Below, in pieces: positions 32,301-38,601 of a DNA stretch of 64,000 bases. Numbering within the stretch: position 1 is the first letter of the stretch; each line of letters begins with the position of its first letter. Both the position numbers and the translations under genes were made by a program. The DNA lies in contig NZ_CP028324.1 in assembly GCF_003028855.1 (NCBI RefSeq), forward strand, positions 1,054,001 to 1,118,000, given 5' to 3'. The notes under the pieces were generated by a model. That model was not told the origin of the DNA. It did not search any database and saw only the letters and a list, made by a program, of their open reading frames with translations. Source of the DNA: Pseudoduganella armeniaca. GTDB lineage: Bacteria; Pseudomonadota; Gammaproteobacteria; Burkholderiales; Burkholderiaceae_D.

Positions 32301-33100
32301 ATGTGCTGAACAACCCGACCAATCGAGTCGACCCGACCGGCTATGCTTCCTGCAGCGAATCGGCGGGTAGCGACTGTCCAGTCGAGAATAAGGTCGAAGT
32401 CAAGGGCAAGAGGGAGGAGAAGAAGGAAGGCAAGGACATCGGGACCTTCAGCGACTACCGTACTGTTGGGGTGACGGCGGGCATGCTGGTCATCCGGCAG
32501 GTTGGCTCGTTTGGCAGCTCATCGAGCCGTGCGCCGACGGCCAAGCTTGGTGGGGCGAGTTTGGCGGGGGTGTCGACGAACAGGGGCGCACCAACTCAGC
32601 CGGAGAAGAATCACGGCGATCATTGGGCCCAGTACAAGCGCGACGTCCCTTTCTCTGCGGGCGATGGGCCTTCGACAAATGCAACTGGTTATGACGATTG
32701 GGCTCACGGTAATGGGTTCATGGGCTCAGAACAGTGGAGTGAGCGGGCGGCTGCGCGTGGGGCTGGCGCTGGTATTGGTATCGGAGCTGTTGCGGGTGGC
32801 GCAGCAGTTGCGGAAGCTCCCGTTATCGGTGGCGCACTGATTGTGCGGCTGAAGAAAATGCTGAGCCTTAGCAAGCCTTTATCCAAGGAGGCGGAAAAGT
32901 CTATTCGTACCTTAGAAAAAAGGATATCCGAGCATGAGCAGAAGCTCGCGGACTTCAAAGCTAATCCGACAGTTCGGCCCGGGATGGAAAACTTGCCGAA
33001 AGAAGTGATTGAGAAAGCCCAGCTACGTCGAATACGTCATCTCGAGGCTGAAATTCAGACCTTCAAAAATAATATTGATAAGATACTCAACGGACAGTAA
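23360..33100 (+). CDS. Giant Sec-exported SpvB/RHS repeat protein, probable polymorphic toxin
   Basis: This 3246-residue protein has a long signal peptide (residues 1-37, cleavage after AQA). Residues 40-150 are unassigned. Two NBR1-type Ig-like domains lie at about 157-268 and 566-675, with WTFSWEV and MQW/RMVQ motifs, and bacterial Ig-like repeats lie between and after them. An SpvB-like N-domain is at about 1120-1240 (AVGSNGAATYDLAFELPPGS). FG-GAP/VCBS calcium-type repeats (DFNGDGFGDVL, DFNGDGRIDLL) follow, then many YD repeats and an RHS-associated core (YFHTDRLGS at 2882, DPTGY at 2991-2995). This order resembles fused TcB-TcC shells that encapsulate a C-terminal toxin. The last ~250 residues form a variable tip with lower GC, a Gly/Ala-rich segment and a terminal charged coiled-coil-like module that I cannot assign. 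The next gene is a candidate immunity protein. Confidence 0.88.
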   Translation: MYILPAFAVRWPRIAVTTHACWLLLVALLIGLASPSAQAIAFANTKINLTANTVDPGGKAVLYFNGSVTAGFADAIVRLEIVETVNGTDIVYGSEKFRPDLTNAEVPIDTPRAIRNPAYVPAGTRTLRLKATTYMDRTGYSEPFTVTITESGTVNNALKIGQPTVPTTMIVGKTYTLSATMKNSGTRTWASTGPNAYFLGSRNPENNTTWGGWIPLPRDVPPGEQWTFSWEVTPQQAGSFDAQWRMVQKDKEWFGDTTDNIVVSVIGGIPQVRLDAPAEGSSVEGTAANGAATVRIVGSATPAAGTSIKHFYVYDKEFYVAGPLPGTSLDYSATLAAGAHRLRITAEDQNGSIGTSAVTTVSVVVARPSVTWTSPANGAQLPAGAGGTAAVRITGSATAYGGRTIRQIELLRGTEQLATSTTGTFDATVALAQGSHQLKLKAWDSAGESRESAAVNLQVVVPAPTVALSAPAGNVTVPAAPTEATVTFAGSAAPAGGTAIGLLQLMERLPSGLALEIARSTGTSLNAQVTFGIGMHTVFLRATNASGTTGESAAVTVSIVPPGAANSATFVDQQVPATMRAGQPYSLTVRMRNTGTSTWTPAGNYNLGLIKPQDGRIWNTTARAYLSGAVAPGQVAVFTVPVTAPRAPNTYAMQWQMVQDGVGWFGDKGTELAIPVTTGPGPSASLLATPANSRADDTGAAQVTFTGKGGQPGAVITKLELFQDNGKGYGATAIKTATGSGADLALSHAARLTPGVYRFKLRATNGTGVATDSDDMVVNVSGGPLLGKVDGVRTGGSNEVVLAGWACMPGDRSPVAYDVLLDAPSLSAGGKLLASGVANVATDVANLAVQQQCGTPDVSHHFRADLKSHLAAYAGRSLYVVAKSDWLGDTPLPCDDNHCTVPPTLRVGLTTPVTGDMLQSPAPLFMRAVVSNAGDASIDVGFDIEGTWIPATPDGAAGAYSASKVVAPRGSNYAVSAVVRQGKATVYSEPASVFIHGVRPPSITAQAPSAGEIFEIGKTTLFSARVNVSQSDPRDKVTSVRYAVNGVQVGEETSSGMWGLWSMEWIPKTQGTHQLVMTAHNATGKQLATTEPIPFVVREPQASSPTPVPVAITPPHLGNEDAGSIAGEIAVGSNGAATYDLAFELPPGSAGMAPKLGLSYSGVGANGVAGLGWQISGLSNIHRCGRTIAQDGIHGRIAFDQQDRLCLDGQRLVLVNGGTSDADYWSDQAEYRTEIESFSKITTQLVGGKRSFRVLRKDGRIDIYGAASGNIVAYKSPTETKSGAQLWARDRSEDRIGNFIDYLYEQDSSTGEYWLASVRYGGKGQSAHAAVEFQYDTSRPDAWKRYLDETRMDLRRRLAAVRTHAGTLTPILGDTTALRTYSLAYQQSAGSGRSLLQSVTECIKKAQGTGQQCRPPTVFTWGQPDASPLRFESRGIWKGAPVLTTWQGPNQDRPSISAINHADYFAFADFNGDGFGDVLEKRVASPTPTDIAEYAGKYREATNPIKPGTRQSSYRYFWNDGGQFTPYTYKLSIDDPFVVLEIGDFNGDGRIDLLAHTASKGAQICLSPLSNAERPAAGSTIVFNCSDSYPAVGGNFERQHPFVVDISGDGRMSHYGPVQFDGTAKLCQQSACITDPHPPEAVLAIQDPGDELHLIPARDFVAFEQMMDFSGIGKPYDLRFTRAIYTARTSPNGTRYPPAWEGRVPQVIVTGFGMTRYTAGYADVASLRYPVGPWCEGPACELYEFEIPAQGATLAGDFNGSGYSSVVFGYKEFDTVDGNVTHRKADFTVCLSTGRSLDCSVRRLVSGAAYLAPLAVGDFTGDGAPAILAEGLSTTGRNRPQRNGKLFLCRLIGDDSSATNGGADNNTRCQPIAGLTMPLTRATTRTEAPRKAEDQVYLMDLLGTGRPQLVYYHSGKIVDSQWVPDDRWEVFALADQAPAGHALDKLVAVRNGYGAEASVVYGNAARHAIVTASKSASYMYPARASVRTGPIVFKLQRANGAGGVRVSSYTYRDPAVDLHGRGDLGFSSMTVTDLGSGGAARTSTQIRYSQAWPHIGAELGTTVRTSSGGELSRVTHTPVARQIAHPNGSSTVFPYIEKTTTVSRDLDGSELGQQLTTRTYGDAWGNLTLEESKRWAASGGTFVTRVQTDYRNDPSAWLLGLPELTQVTRVTPTASQTRTTAFSYDPVTGLMDTKTIEPNDSRYRVTTTYLRTGNPFGLVSRETEAWLDPQTGQPKSRVVHETIHESLGRFPEYVTNALGQLSEFSYDSARGVLQWSRDPNNLTTSHLTNSFGDTIGVGGPGLVKRYRYKKQCDSGCPAGAAYAVINDAVAVDGRSEVPVIEYFDAVGHLLRRQTWSMDEQVSIADYSYDELGRLSTVYQPRFARVAASNAKIARRHLYDDLDRSVAVATPDEAGQLREAKTFYQGLTRAYENQSCPGPACQRTVEVRDALGQLRSTTDAYGAATKFDYAPFGELQKTVDPKGNTVTVTYDLRGRKTALLDPDTGRIEYGVDPLGLVWQSVNPVQRAKGTKTLMQYDALGRMWSQVEPDLSSYWTYDQGKAAIGKLSEAYTMAGTAKDYRRLHTYDGDGRLAKVEQLSQEGTFATTFVYDRFDRLVQRQNRRGNDDLKLFDLRYGKTGYLERIERGPTVLWKLTGQDAALRETAAQLGNGLAVTRQFDPYTGRLMGQSHAAGTIARLTEGYQYDVLGNMTQRMQYWDGTGFTENFTYDKLNRLETSKIGANLMTYGYDAIGNIVSKPNVSASPYEYPAQGANSVRPHAVQRIPGVGDFAYDDNGNLKTGAGRTMTWTSFDMPATIARGTDSATFVYGPEHQRVRQKRSDGTAIIYGGDQEVEVSAAAVTVRTYWPNGLGMEVDQPGKATELSYFHTDRLGSIVLITDTAGVAKEKLAYDPWGKRRSLDGSATPDSLRGEQQPLGFTGHEMLDKQGLVHMNGRVYDPLIGRFLSADALVEDPDNGQAYNRYSYVLNNPTNRVDPTGYASCSESAGSDCPVENKVEVKGKREEKKEGKDIGTFSDYRTVGVTAGMLVIRQVGSFGSSSSRAPTAKLGGASLAGVSTNRGAPTQPEKNHGDHWAQYKRDVPFSAGDGPSTNATGYDDWAHGNGFMGSEQWSERAAARGAGAGIGIGAVAGGAAVAEAPVIGGALIVRLKKMLSLSKPLSKEAEKSIRTLEKRISEHEQKLADFKANPTVRPGMENLPKEVIEKAQLRRIRHLEAEIQTFKNNIDKILNGQ

Positions 33101-33101
33101 T

Positions 33102-33515
33102 ATGGAATTGAAGAAATTTAAAGAAGGCAAGCGGAGCTTATATCACTCCTTCTTGGCTGAGAAATCGGATGCAATACCGCCTGCCCCTTTCGCAGTGTTG
33201 TTGCCTGCCTACAGCGAGCAGGAGGTCTCGACGGCAGCAGAGATGACTCCAACTTTGCTTGAATCAGGTTGTATCGAGTTTTGTTGTATCGGAAGCTCAG
33301 CGGAAAAACTTCACGATCTTATCGACGAAATTATCGAGGATCGAGACATGTTTAGCATCGTCACCACATTTCACAGCGATGTAGAGGACGCCTGCGACTA
33401 TTTCTTATTGGCTGCAGGGGGAGGGACGCCCTCGCTCTGGGCCTTTACTGCGCAGCATCCCCCAATCGCAAAACGGCTGATGGCTTTGATCGATGACGCT
33501 GCGACCAACGTCTAG
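33102..33515 (+). CDS. Candidate immunity protein for the RHS tip
   Basis: This 137-residue cytoplasmic protein starts one base after the RHS stop (TAATATG). It is acidic overall, with no signal peptide or transmembrane helix, and its GC content is visibly below that of the surroundings, like the RHS tip. An internal segment (HSDVEDACDYFLLAAGGG) and the position are what one expects for a cognate immunity gene. I do not recognise the family with certainty, so the function is inferred from context. Confidence 0.65.
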   Translation: MELKKFKEGKRSLYHSFLAEKSDAIPPAPFAVLLPAYSEQEVSTAAEMTPTLLESGCIEFCCIGSSAEKLHDLIDEIIEDRDMFSIVTTFHSDVEDACDYFLLAAGGGTPSLWAFTAQHPPIAKRLMALIDDAATNV

Positions 33516-33649
33516 GCATCGTTTCACCTACCAAAAAGCTCCACCGATTCGGGGTGTGTTTGCACAGGGCCGATATCAAAGCTGATGTTTTACGCAAACG
33601 TAGGGCCCGATACTACTATCGGAACACCCACCAGAGGAAAGGAGCCAGC

Positions 33650-33874
33650 GTGACACCACAACAGGCAGCGCAAATCCTCGAGCAACCGGCCTGGCACCGC
33701 CCCTCTACCGGTGGGCTATTGCCCGAAGGCGGCCCCTACGCGACGCCGGAACTGATCCGCGCGGTTGATCGTGTGATGCGCTTCGAGTCGCAGAAGTGGG
33801 CGCGAAAGGGCCCGGTCGTTCGTAATGGCGTCACGTTTACTGACGTGGACAAGAGTCAGCGTGTCGCTGTATGA
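33650..33874 (+). pseudogene. Truncated paralogue of the gene at 34120
   Basis: From the GTG at 33650 the translation TPQQAAQILEQ...GPVVRNGVTF parallels the first ~72 residues of the 139-residue protein at 34120 (TPQQASHIVEQ...APVVRNGVTL). About 115 bases of leader are also alike (33533 onward against 34005 onward). Similarity stops at about 33854, where an rhs-derived fragment begins, so the C-terminal helix-turn-helix-like part is missing. It is a tandem duplicate broken by recombination. Confidence 0.7.
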
Positions 33875-33919
33875 ATATCCGGCCCAGGGCGCCAACTCGG
33901 TCCGGCCGCACGCCGTGCA
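33855..33919 (+). repeat. Orphan rhs fragment, copy of 31631-31695
   Basis: These 65 bases match 31631-31695 inside the giant RHS gene at 61 of 65 positions, all differences being single substitutions. The reading frame of the fragment (YEYPAQGANSVRPHAVQ) is kept but is unconnected to any complete gene. It is joined directly to the truncated gene copy, marking an old recombination junction. Confidence 0.85.
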
Positions 33920-34119
33920 AGTTTTACGTGCATGAGCGTGCGGCTACTGAAACGGATGGGCGGTTTATCGACCAGCTTCATTAGCTGCAATTCGTCAGAT
34001 CTCTAAAAAGTTCCACAGATTCGCAGCATGTTTGAACAAGGGCAGTTTCCTCGACGATGTGGGCGCCAACGCCTGGGATACTGCTACCATGAGAGGATCA
34101 CCGGGACGCAGGAGCCAGC

Positions 34120-34539
34120 ATGACACCGCAACAGGCATCGCATATCGTCGAGCAATTGGCGTTGGGCATCGACCCGCGCACGGGGGCACCGTTGTCCGAA
34201 GGCGACGCCTGCACGGCGCCGGATGTGATCCGTGCCTTATTCATCGCCCGCAACGCGCTGCAAGGCAAGCCGGCGCCGGTACGCAAGGCGCCGGTCGTGC
34301 GTAACGGCGTCACGCTCGCCAACGTAGGCAAGAAGTGGTCCGGCGACGAAGTCGACACGCTGCTGCACGAATTCCAGGCCGGCACGCCGCTGGGGCGGAT
34401 CGCGGCGCAGCTGGGCCGTACCGACGGCAGCATCGTCGCGCGGCTCGTGCATGCCGGCGCGCTGCCGGACCGCGAAAGCGGCTACACGCTGCTGAAGGCA
34501 CAGCAGCAGGGCACGCCGATGTCTTCCCCTGCTCAGTGA
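34120..34539 (+). CDS. Small protein with C-terminal Myb/HTH-like segment
   Basis: This 139-residue protein has two parts. Residues 1 to about 70 are duplicated in the broken copy upstream. Residues 72-115 (KKWSGDEVDTLLHEFQAG...IAAQLGRTDGSIVARL) look like a SANT/Myb-like or homeodomain-like DNA-binding helix-turn-helix. A ribosome-binding site (GCAGGAGCC) precedes the ATG. The last seven bases overlap the convergent gene at 34533. The function is unknown. Confidence 0.65.
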   Translation: MTPQQASHIVEQLALGIDPRTGAPLSEGDACTAPDVIRALFIARNALQGKPAPVRKAPVVRNGVTLANVGKKWSGDEVDTLLHEFQAGTPLGRIAAQLGRTDGSIVARLVHAGALPDRESGYTLLKAQQQGTPMSSPAQ

Positions 34540-34913
34540 GGAATCGGACTGCGCAGGCACTCGTCGGCGGTCGGTGCGGCGCCGAGCTTCATCGTATAGA
34601 TGAAATCCGCCGGCAGGTCCGTGACGGTCTTGCGCTCGCCCGGGCGGATCTGGAACGGTGGCGTTGCTTCCATATAGCGGCAGGCCCGCTCCTTGACGCC
34701 GTTGGCCAGGAAGCGCTCCTGGCAGAGCGAACTGAGGAACAGGTAATGACAGGATGCGCTGGACGCTGCCGCGCAGGAGAGCTCGACGGTGGATTTGCCG
34801 AGCTGCGTGACGGTCGTCATAAGGGCGGGCGTTCCCGCTGCCGCTGTTGCAGGGCCAACGGCAAGCAGTGCCGTGGCCACGCAGCCCAGCGCGGCCCAGG
34901 GGCGCAATGTCAT
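34533..34913 (-). CDS. Exported small protein of unknown function
   Basis: This 126-residue protein has a signal peptide (residues 1 to about 25, cleavage after TAA or TAAA). The mature part has five cysteines (CAAASSASC, C in SLCQERF, ERACRY, DECLRS) and a GERKTVTDLP loop, suggesting a disulfide-stabilised periplasmic fold. No family is recognised. Confidence 0.6.
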   Translation of the reverse strand: MTLRPWAALGCVATALLAVGPATAAAGTPALMTTVTQLGKSTVELSCAAASSASCHYLFLSSLCQERFLANGVKERACRYMEATPPFQIRPGERKTVTDLPADFIYTMKLGAAPTADECLRSPIPH

Positions 34914-35095
34914 GAAGTCTCCAGACGTGGATAAACAGCTACGCTAGCAGAAGTCACGGGCGCGGAACAGGGCCATCTCGGCCAACGCAACACCTAGTCC
35001 ATCCGAAAAGCGTCGGCGGCGCCATGATCGAGTCGCTTGCGCAACAATATGGTCTTCGACCAGACCGCTCGCGCACGTCATCCCGCACTGCCTCC

Positions 35096-35635
35096 ATGAT
35101 GCAACCCGTGTTCACCATCGGCCACTCCAACCGCCCCATCGAGGAATTCATCGCCCTGCTGGCCGAGCAGGGCATCGAGCTGCTGATCGACATCCGCACG
35201 GTACCGAAGTCGCGCGCCAACCCGCAGTTCGGCCAGGACCAGCTGCCGCCGGCGCTGGCCGCGGCCGGCATCGCTTACCAGTACGTCGCCGCCCTCGGCG
35301 GCCTGCGCCACGCGCGCAAGGACTCACCCAACAGCGGCTGGCGCAACAAGTCGTTCCGCGGCTATGCCGACCATATGCAATCCGAGGAGTTCCTGGCCGG
35401 CGTGGAAGCCGTGCTGGTCCTGACCAGCGACCGCCGCTGCGCGCTGATGTGCGCCGAGGCGGTGCCATGGCGCTGCCATCGCTCGATGGTGGCGGATGCG
35501 CTGGCGGTACGCGGCATTCCGGTCGAGCACATCATCAACCGGGGCAAGACCCGGCCGCACGTGCTGACCTCCTTCGCCAAGGTCGCGGGCACCCGCATCG
35601 CCTATCCGCCACCGGACGACCCCGGGTGCTGCTGA
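35096..35635 (+). CDS. DUF488 family protein
   Basis: This 179-residue protein has the DUF488 hallmarks IGHSNRPIEEF near the N-terminus, LIDIRTVPKSRANPQF and a C-terminal CAEAVPWRCHRSMVADAL motif with two cysteines and a histidine. The family is widespread and its biochemical role is unsettled. The start at 35096 (or the adjacent ATG at 35099) puts the conserved IGHS at residue 8, as usual for the family. The longer frame from 35024 lacks similarity. Confidence 0.85.
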   Translation: MMQPVFTIGHSNRPIEEFIALLAEQGIELLIDIRTVPKSRANPQFGQDQLPPALAAAGIAYQYVAALGGLRHARKDSPNSGWRNKSFRGYADHMQSEEFLAGVEAVLVLTSDRRCALMCAEAVPWRCHRSMVADALAVRGIPVEHIINRGKTRPHVLTSFAKVAGTRIAYPPPDDPGCC

Positions 35636-35819
35636 CCAGCAGCCCACGTTTCCGGGGCAGTTGCGCTCGCCCCGCATCATCGATAGCCATCATCAAGTCG
35701 CGCACGACTATTTAAATAATATTATCTTTACCGCCTGGGTCCTCAATATCACCAAGCTGGACCGTTTTCAATGAGTTGTGGAAAAAATAATACTATTTCA
35801 AAAATATTTTTATCCACTG

Positions 35820-35847
35820 TTGAGCGCTGAATGGGAATCGTTATCAT
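35820..35847 (+). promoter_or_regulatory. Candidate promoter of the C39 export operon
   Basis: TTGAGC (35820-35825) and TATCAT (35842-35847) are 16 bases apart. They lie in an AT-rich stretch (35700-35860) that stands out from the GC-rich genome. A ribosome-binding site AGGAG at 35904-35908 precedes the first gene of the operon. The 279 bases between DUF488 and the operon hold no other supported gene. Confidence 0.45.
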
Positions 35848-35914
35848 GCTGAGCGTGTTCTAACCGAAGCCACTTTAACCAGCAAACCCGGCCAGATATT
35901 TAGAGGAGATTCGT

Positions 35915-36682
35915 ATGCGGCATTTCAGCGGTGAGTTCGACGGTGTACGCCTGTTGATGGAAGATGAACTGGATTTGATCGCCGGCGGTGACGGCGAGGA
36001 CGGCGACGAAAATCCCACCAATGTCATGCCGACCGTTACGGTCGTCGGCAATCGCGACAGCACCAAATCCTACTTCATGCCGAACTTGTTTATCTGGGGC
36101 GGCGGCGGTGCTGGATACGGCGGACCGGTGCCGGAACCAACCGACGAGAGCGCTGTCCGCGTCGATGTCAAGATCACCCGGCCATTGACTGCCGAAGAAC
36201 AGGCGGCGGTCGATGAACTGGTAAAAAGCGTGCAGGAGACAACGAATGCCGTTGCTGCGATCCCCGATAACGCCAAGGTAACACTGTCCAACGGGCAAAG
36301 CGTTACCGGTGCCGAGCTGAAGCAGATCTGGGCGAAGACCGACATCGTCGTCAATGAAAAAAATTTCACGTACCAAAATGGCACGCAGCGCGGTGAGGCC
36401 GATTACGCCGGTGGCAATCCGCAGGTCAGTTTTAATATCGATAACATCGTCGGCTATATGAAGAGCCCGAACGGCGTTAATTACCTGCCCCTGCACGAGC
36501 TGGGGCATATGACGAACGCCGGCCGCATTGAAAACGAGCGCATGCTCAACCACCAATCCACCAACGACATGAACGAGCGCGTAGCGAACGACATCGCCTG
36601 GGCGATCGCGTCTTATTCCAATATGCCGATCCTGCAGAATCCTGGCAGCGGTTATGACGCCAACCATCCTGGGTTCCATTGA
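35915..36682 (+). CDS. Double-glycine-leader secreted protein with HExxH metallopeptidase motif
   Basis: This 255-residue protein is the likely substrate of the C39 exporter encoded four genes downstream. Residues 14-25 (LMEDELDLIAGG) match the double-glycine leader consensus LxxxELxxIxGG at each key position, so cleavage is expected after Gly25. The released part starts with an acidic linker, then PTVTVVGNR, a short Gly-rich patch (WGGGGAGYGG) and a mixed domain. HELGH at residues 194-198 is a canonical HExxH zinc motif. Glu221 in NERVAND, 23 residues on, is a candidate third ligand of gluzincin type. No Sec signal is present. Likely a secreted protease or toxin; activity is inferred from the motif only. 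Confidence 0.75.
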   Translation: MRHFSGEFDGVRLLMEDELDLIAGGDGEDGDENPTNVMPTVTVVGNRDSTKSYFMPNLFIWGGGGAGYGGPVPEPTDESAVRVDVKITRPLTAEEQAAVDELVKSVQETTNAVAAIPDNAKVTLSNGQSVTGAELKQIWAKTDIVVNEKNFTYQNGTQRGEADYAGGNPQVSFNIDNIVGYMKSPNGVNYLPLHELGHMTNAGRIENERMLNHQSTNDMNERVANDIAWAIASYSNMPILQNPGSGYDANHPGFH

Positions 36683-36717
36683 TACCGGTCGGGCAGAGCC
36701 GCTCGGGAGTTTGCAAG

Positions 36718-37440
36718 ATGAATAATCGTTCCACGAAACTGCTCTCGTCAGTGGCCGCGGCAGGCGCCCTGGCCGCGGCCCTGGCTGCCTGCTCGGCATC
36801 CGCCCAGACGGCGGCGCCGGCGCCGGGGGCCTGCGCAGCGACAGCGAGCCGGGCAGCGGGCCTGAAATTCGTCCCGGTGCGCGATTCCCTGGCCGAGCTG
36901 TCGATCACCGTCGCCGGCGACCAGGAGCGCCCGAAGCTGGCCAATGTCGCGCTGCTGCAGGGCCCTTGCGCGGGCGATGCGGTGGCATCCCGGGTCGGTG
37001 TGGTGGTGTTCAAGGATGGCGTCGTATTCGCTGCCACCTCGAATGAGCGTTTCAGCCATTGGCCGCATGTCACAGCGCAACAGCTGGGAATCCGGCCCGT
37101 CGGCGATCCGCATCCGGCACTGCCGCAAAGCCGCTTCCTGATGGCCTCCAAGGTCGATGAGACCCGTGCAGCAACCGGCGAGCACGCGTTGGACGTGGGC
37201 CTGTGGCAGGCCAACGGCAGTTATGTCGTTGCCGCTTATACCCGGCACGGCGGCGATGTCGGCACGCCGGTGGAATTGCTGCGGTCGGCGCGCCCGATCA
37301 GGAGCGTGACCTATTTCCCCTCGCCCGATTCGAACTCGGGAACATTGGGCCTGTTGGCCGACCATGGCGACGGTGTGGCGTCGATCAGCCTGGACTGGAA
37401 CCACGATGCCTTGTCACGCACCTTGAGGGCTCAGAAATAA
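36718..37440 (+). CDS. Lipoprotein of unknown function in the C39 operon
   Basis: This 240-residue protein has a basic N-terminus, hydrophobic core and lipobox LAAC placing the lipidated Cys at residue 25. The mature part contains NERFSHWPHVT and a SASSKVDET-like region but no domain that I can name. Its stop overlaps the ATG of the oxygenase (TAATG). A periplasmic lipoprotein between a putative secreted protease and its export machinery could be an immunity or chaperone factor, which is inference from position. Confidence 0.65.
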   Translation: MNNRSTKLLSSVAAAGALAAALAACSASAQTAAPAPGACAATASRAAGLKFVPVRDSLAELSITVAGDQERPKLANVALLQGPCAGDAVASRVGVVVFKDGVVFAATSNERFSHWPHVTAQQLGIRPVGDPHPALPQSRFLMASKVDETRAATGEHALDVGLWQANGSYVVAAYTRHGGDVGTPVELLRSARPIRSVTYFPSPDSNSGTLGLLADHGDGVASISLDWNHDALSRTLRAQK

Positions 37441-38597
37441 TGCTGATCGACTTCCGCTGTCATTACGACGAATTCAAGCGCAGCTATTTCGAGAAGCAGC
37501 CGCTGCTGCTGGAAGGGGCGTTCACCCCGCCCAGCCAGCCGGTCAGGATCATCGAGGATGCCCTCGACGTGGTCGATCCCGAGGAAACCTATCTGAAGGT
37601 GCTGAAAAACGCCGAGCGCATCGACCAGCGCCAGCTGATCGAGGAATACGTCGACATCGGCATCCGCCGCCGCCGCATTCGCAAGGAGGCGTTGTACCGC
37701 TGCCTGGCCGACGATGCGTCGCTGGTGCTGAACCGCATCGACCTGTATTCGCAGGCGGTGTCCGATATCTGCCTGCAGGTGTCGCGCTTTGCACGGGCCC
37801 AGGCATCGGCGAACGCCTATGTGTCGTTTGGCCGGGAGCCCGCCACCGATATTCACTGGGACCGGCACGATATCTTCGCCGTCCAGATGTTCGGCGAAAA
37901 ACGCTGGCTGGTGTACGAACCCACGTTCGAGCTGCCGCTCAATTCCCAGGTCAGCGCGGAGAAAAAGGCCCAGGCGCCGCAAACGCCGGTGCTCGACATC
38001 GTCCTCAAGGCCGGCGACGTGCTGTACCTGCCGCGCGGCTGGTGGCACAAGGTCGCGCCCGTGGACGACCGCCCGACCTTCCACCTGGCCGTGGGCGCGC
38101 ATACGCCGCTGCTGCTGGATTACCTGGTCTGGGCCTGCGGCAACAAGCTGCCCGATCACCTGGCCTTCCGCAAGTCGGTCAACGGCATCGACGCTGGCGA
38201 CGGGCAACTGGAGCAGGCCATCGCGGCGCTCGCGGACATCCTCGCCAATCCCGCGACCTTGCAGGACTTCCGCCGGCGCGCGCAGTCGCGCGAACGCGTC
38301 AACAGTCACGTCGCCCTGGCCGATCTGTTCCTGTCGCAGCCGGCCGAGGACAGCCGACGCCGTCGCGTGCAGGTCAATTCGCGTTACGCCTTCGATGGCG
38401 CTGGCGTGGTCGTCAACGGCCAGCGCCACGTGCTGACGACGGCCGAACGCATGGCCGTCGACTTCATCGCGGCCCGTTCCGCGGCACTGGCGGGGGAGGT
38501 GGCCGAGGCGATCGCGCAACAGGGTGTTGCCGATGCCGATGGCGTGCTGGCCGGCCTGCTCAGGCGCGACATCATTTCGCACCTGGTGGATCTGTAG
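37440..38597 (+). CDS. JmjC/cupin-like 2-oxoglutarate Fe(II) oxygenase
   Basis: This 385-residue cytoplasmic protein is of the ribosomal-oxygenase (YcfD/RoxA-like) type by length and layout. The iron triad is visible as H139-x-D141 in DIHWDRHD and H203 in PRGWWHKV. The stretch KRWLVYEP after the first motif and GDVLYLP before the second are typical. The C-terminal ~150 residues would form the dimerisation and winged-helix parts. Known relatives hydroxylate Arg or His side chains of ribosomal proteins. Here the gene is embedded and translationally coupled in an export operon, so the operon substrate protein is an obvious alternative target. Confidence 0.85.
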   Translation: MLIDFRCHYDEFKRSYFEKQPLLLEGAFTPPSQPVRIIEDALDVVDPEETYLKVLKNAERIDQRQLIEEYVDIGIRRRRIRKEALYRCLADDASLVLNRIDLYSQAVSDICLQVSRFARAQASANAYVSFGREPATDIHWDRHDIFAVQMFGEKRWLVYEPTFELPLNSQVSAEKKAQAPQTPVLDIVLKAGDVLYLPRGWWHKVAPVDDRPTFHLAVGAHTPLLLDYLVWACGNKLPDHLAFRKSVNGIDAGDGQLEQAIAALADILANPATLQDFRRRAQSRERVNSHVALADLFLSQPAEDSRRRRVQVNSRYAFDGAGVVVNGQRHVLTTAERMAVDFIAARSAALAGEVAEAIAQQGVADADGVLAGLLRRDIISHLVDL

Positions 38598-38601
38598 CGG
38601 T

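Noticed and set aside
35831..35850. Possible Fur box near the C39 operon promoter (AATCGTTATCAT)
   Set aside because: Only part of the consensus is matched and no second half is present; the operon content gives no link to iron uptake.
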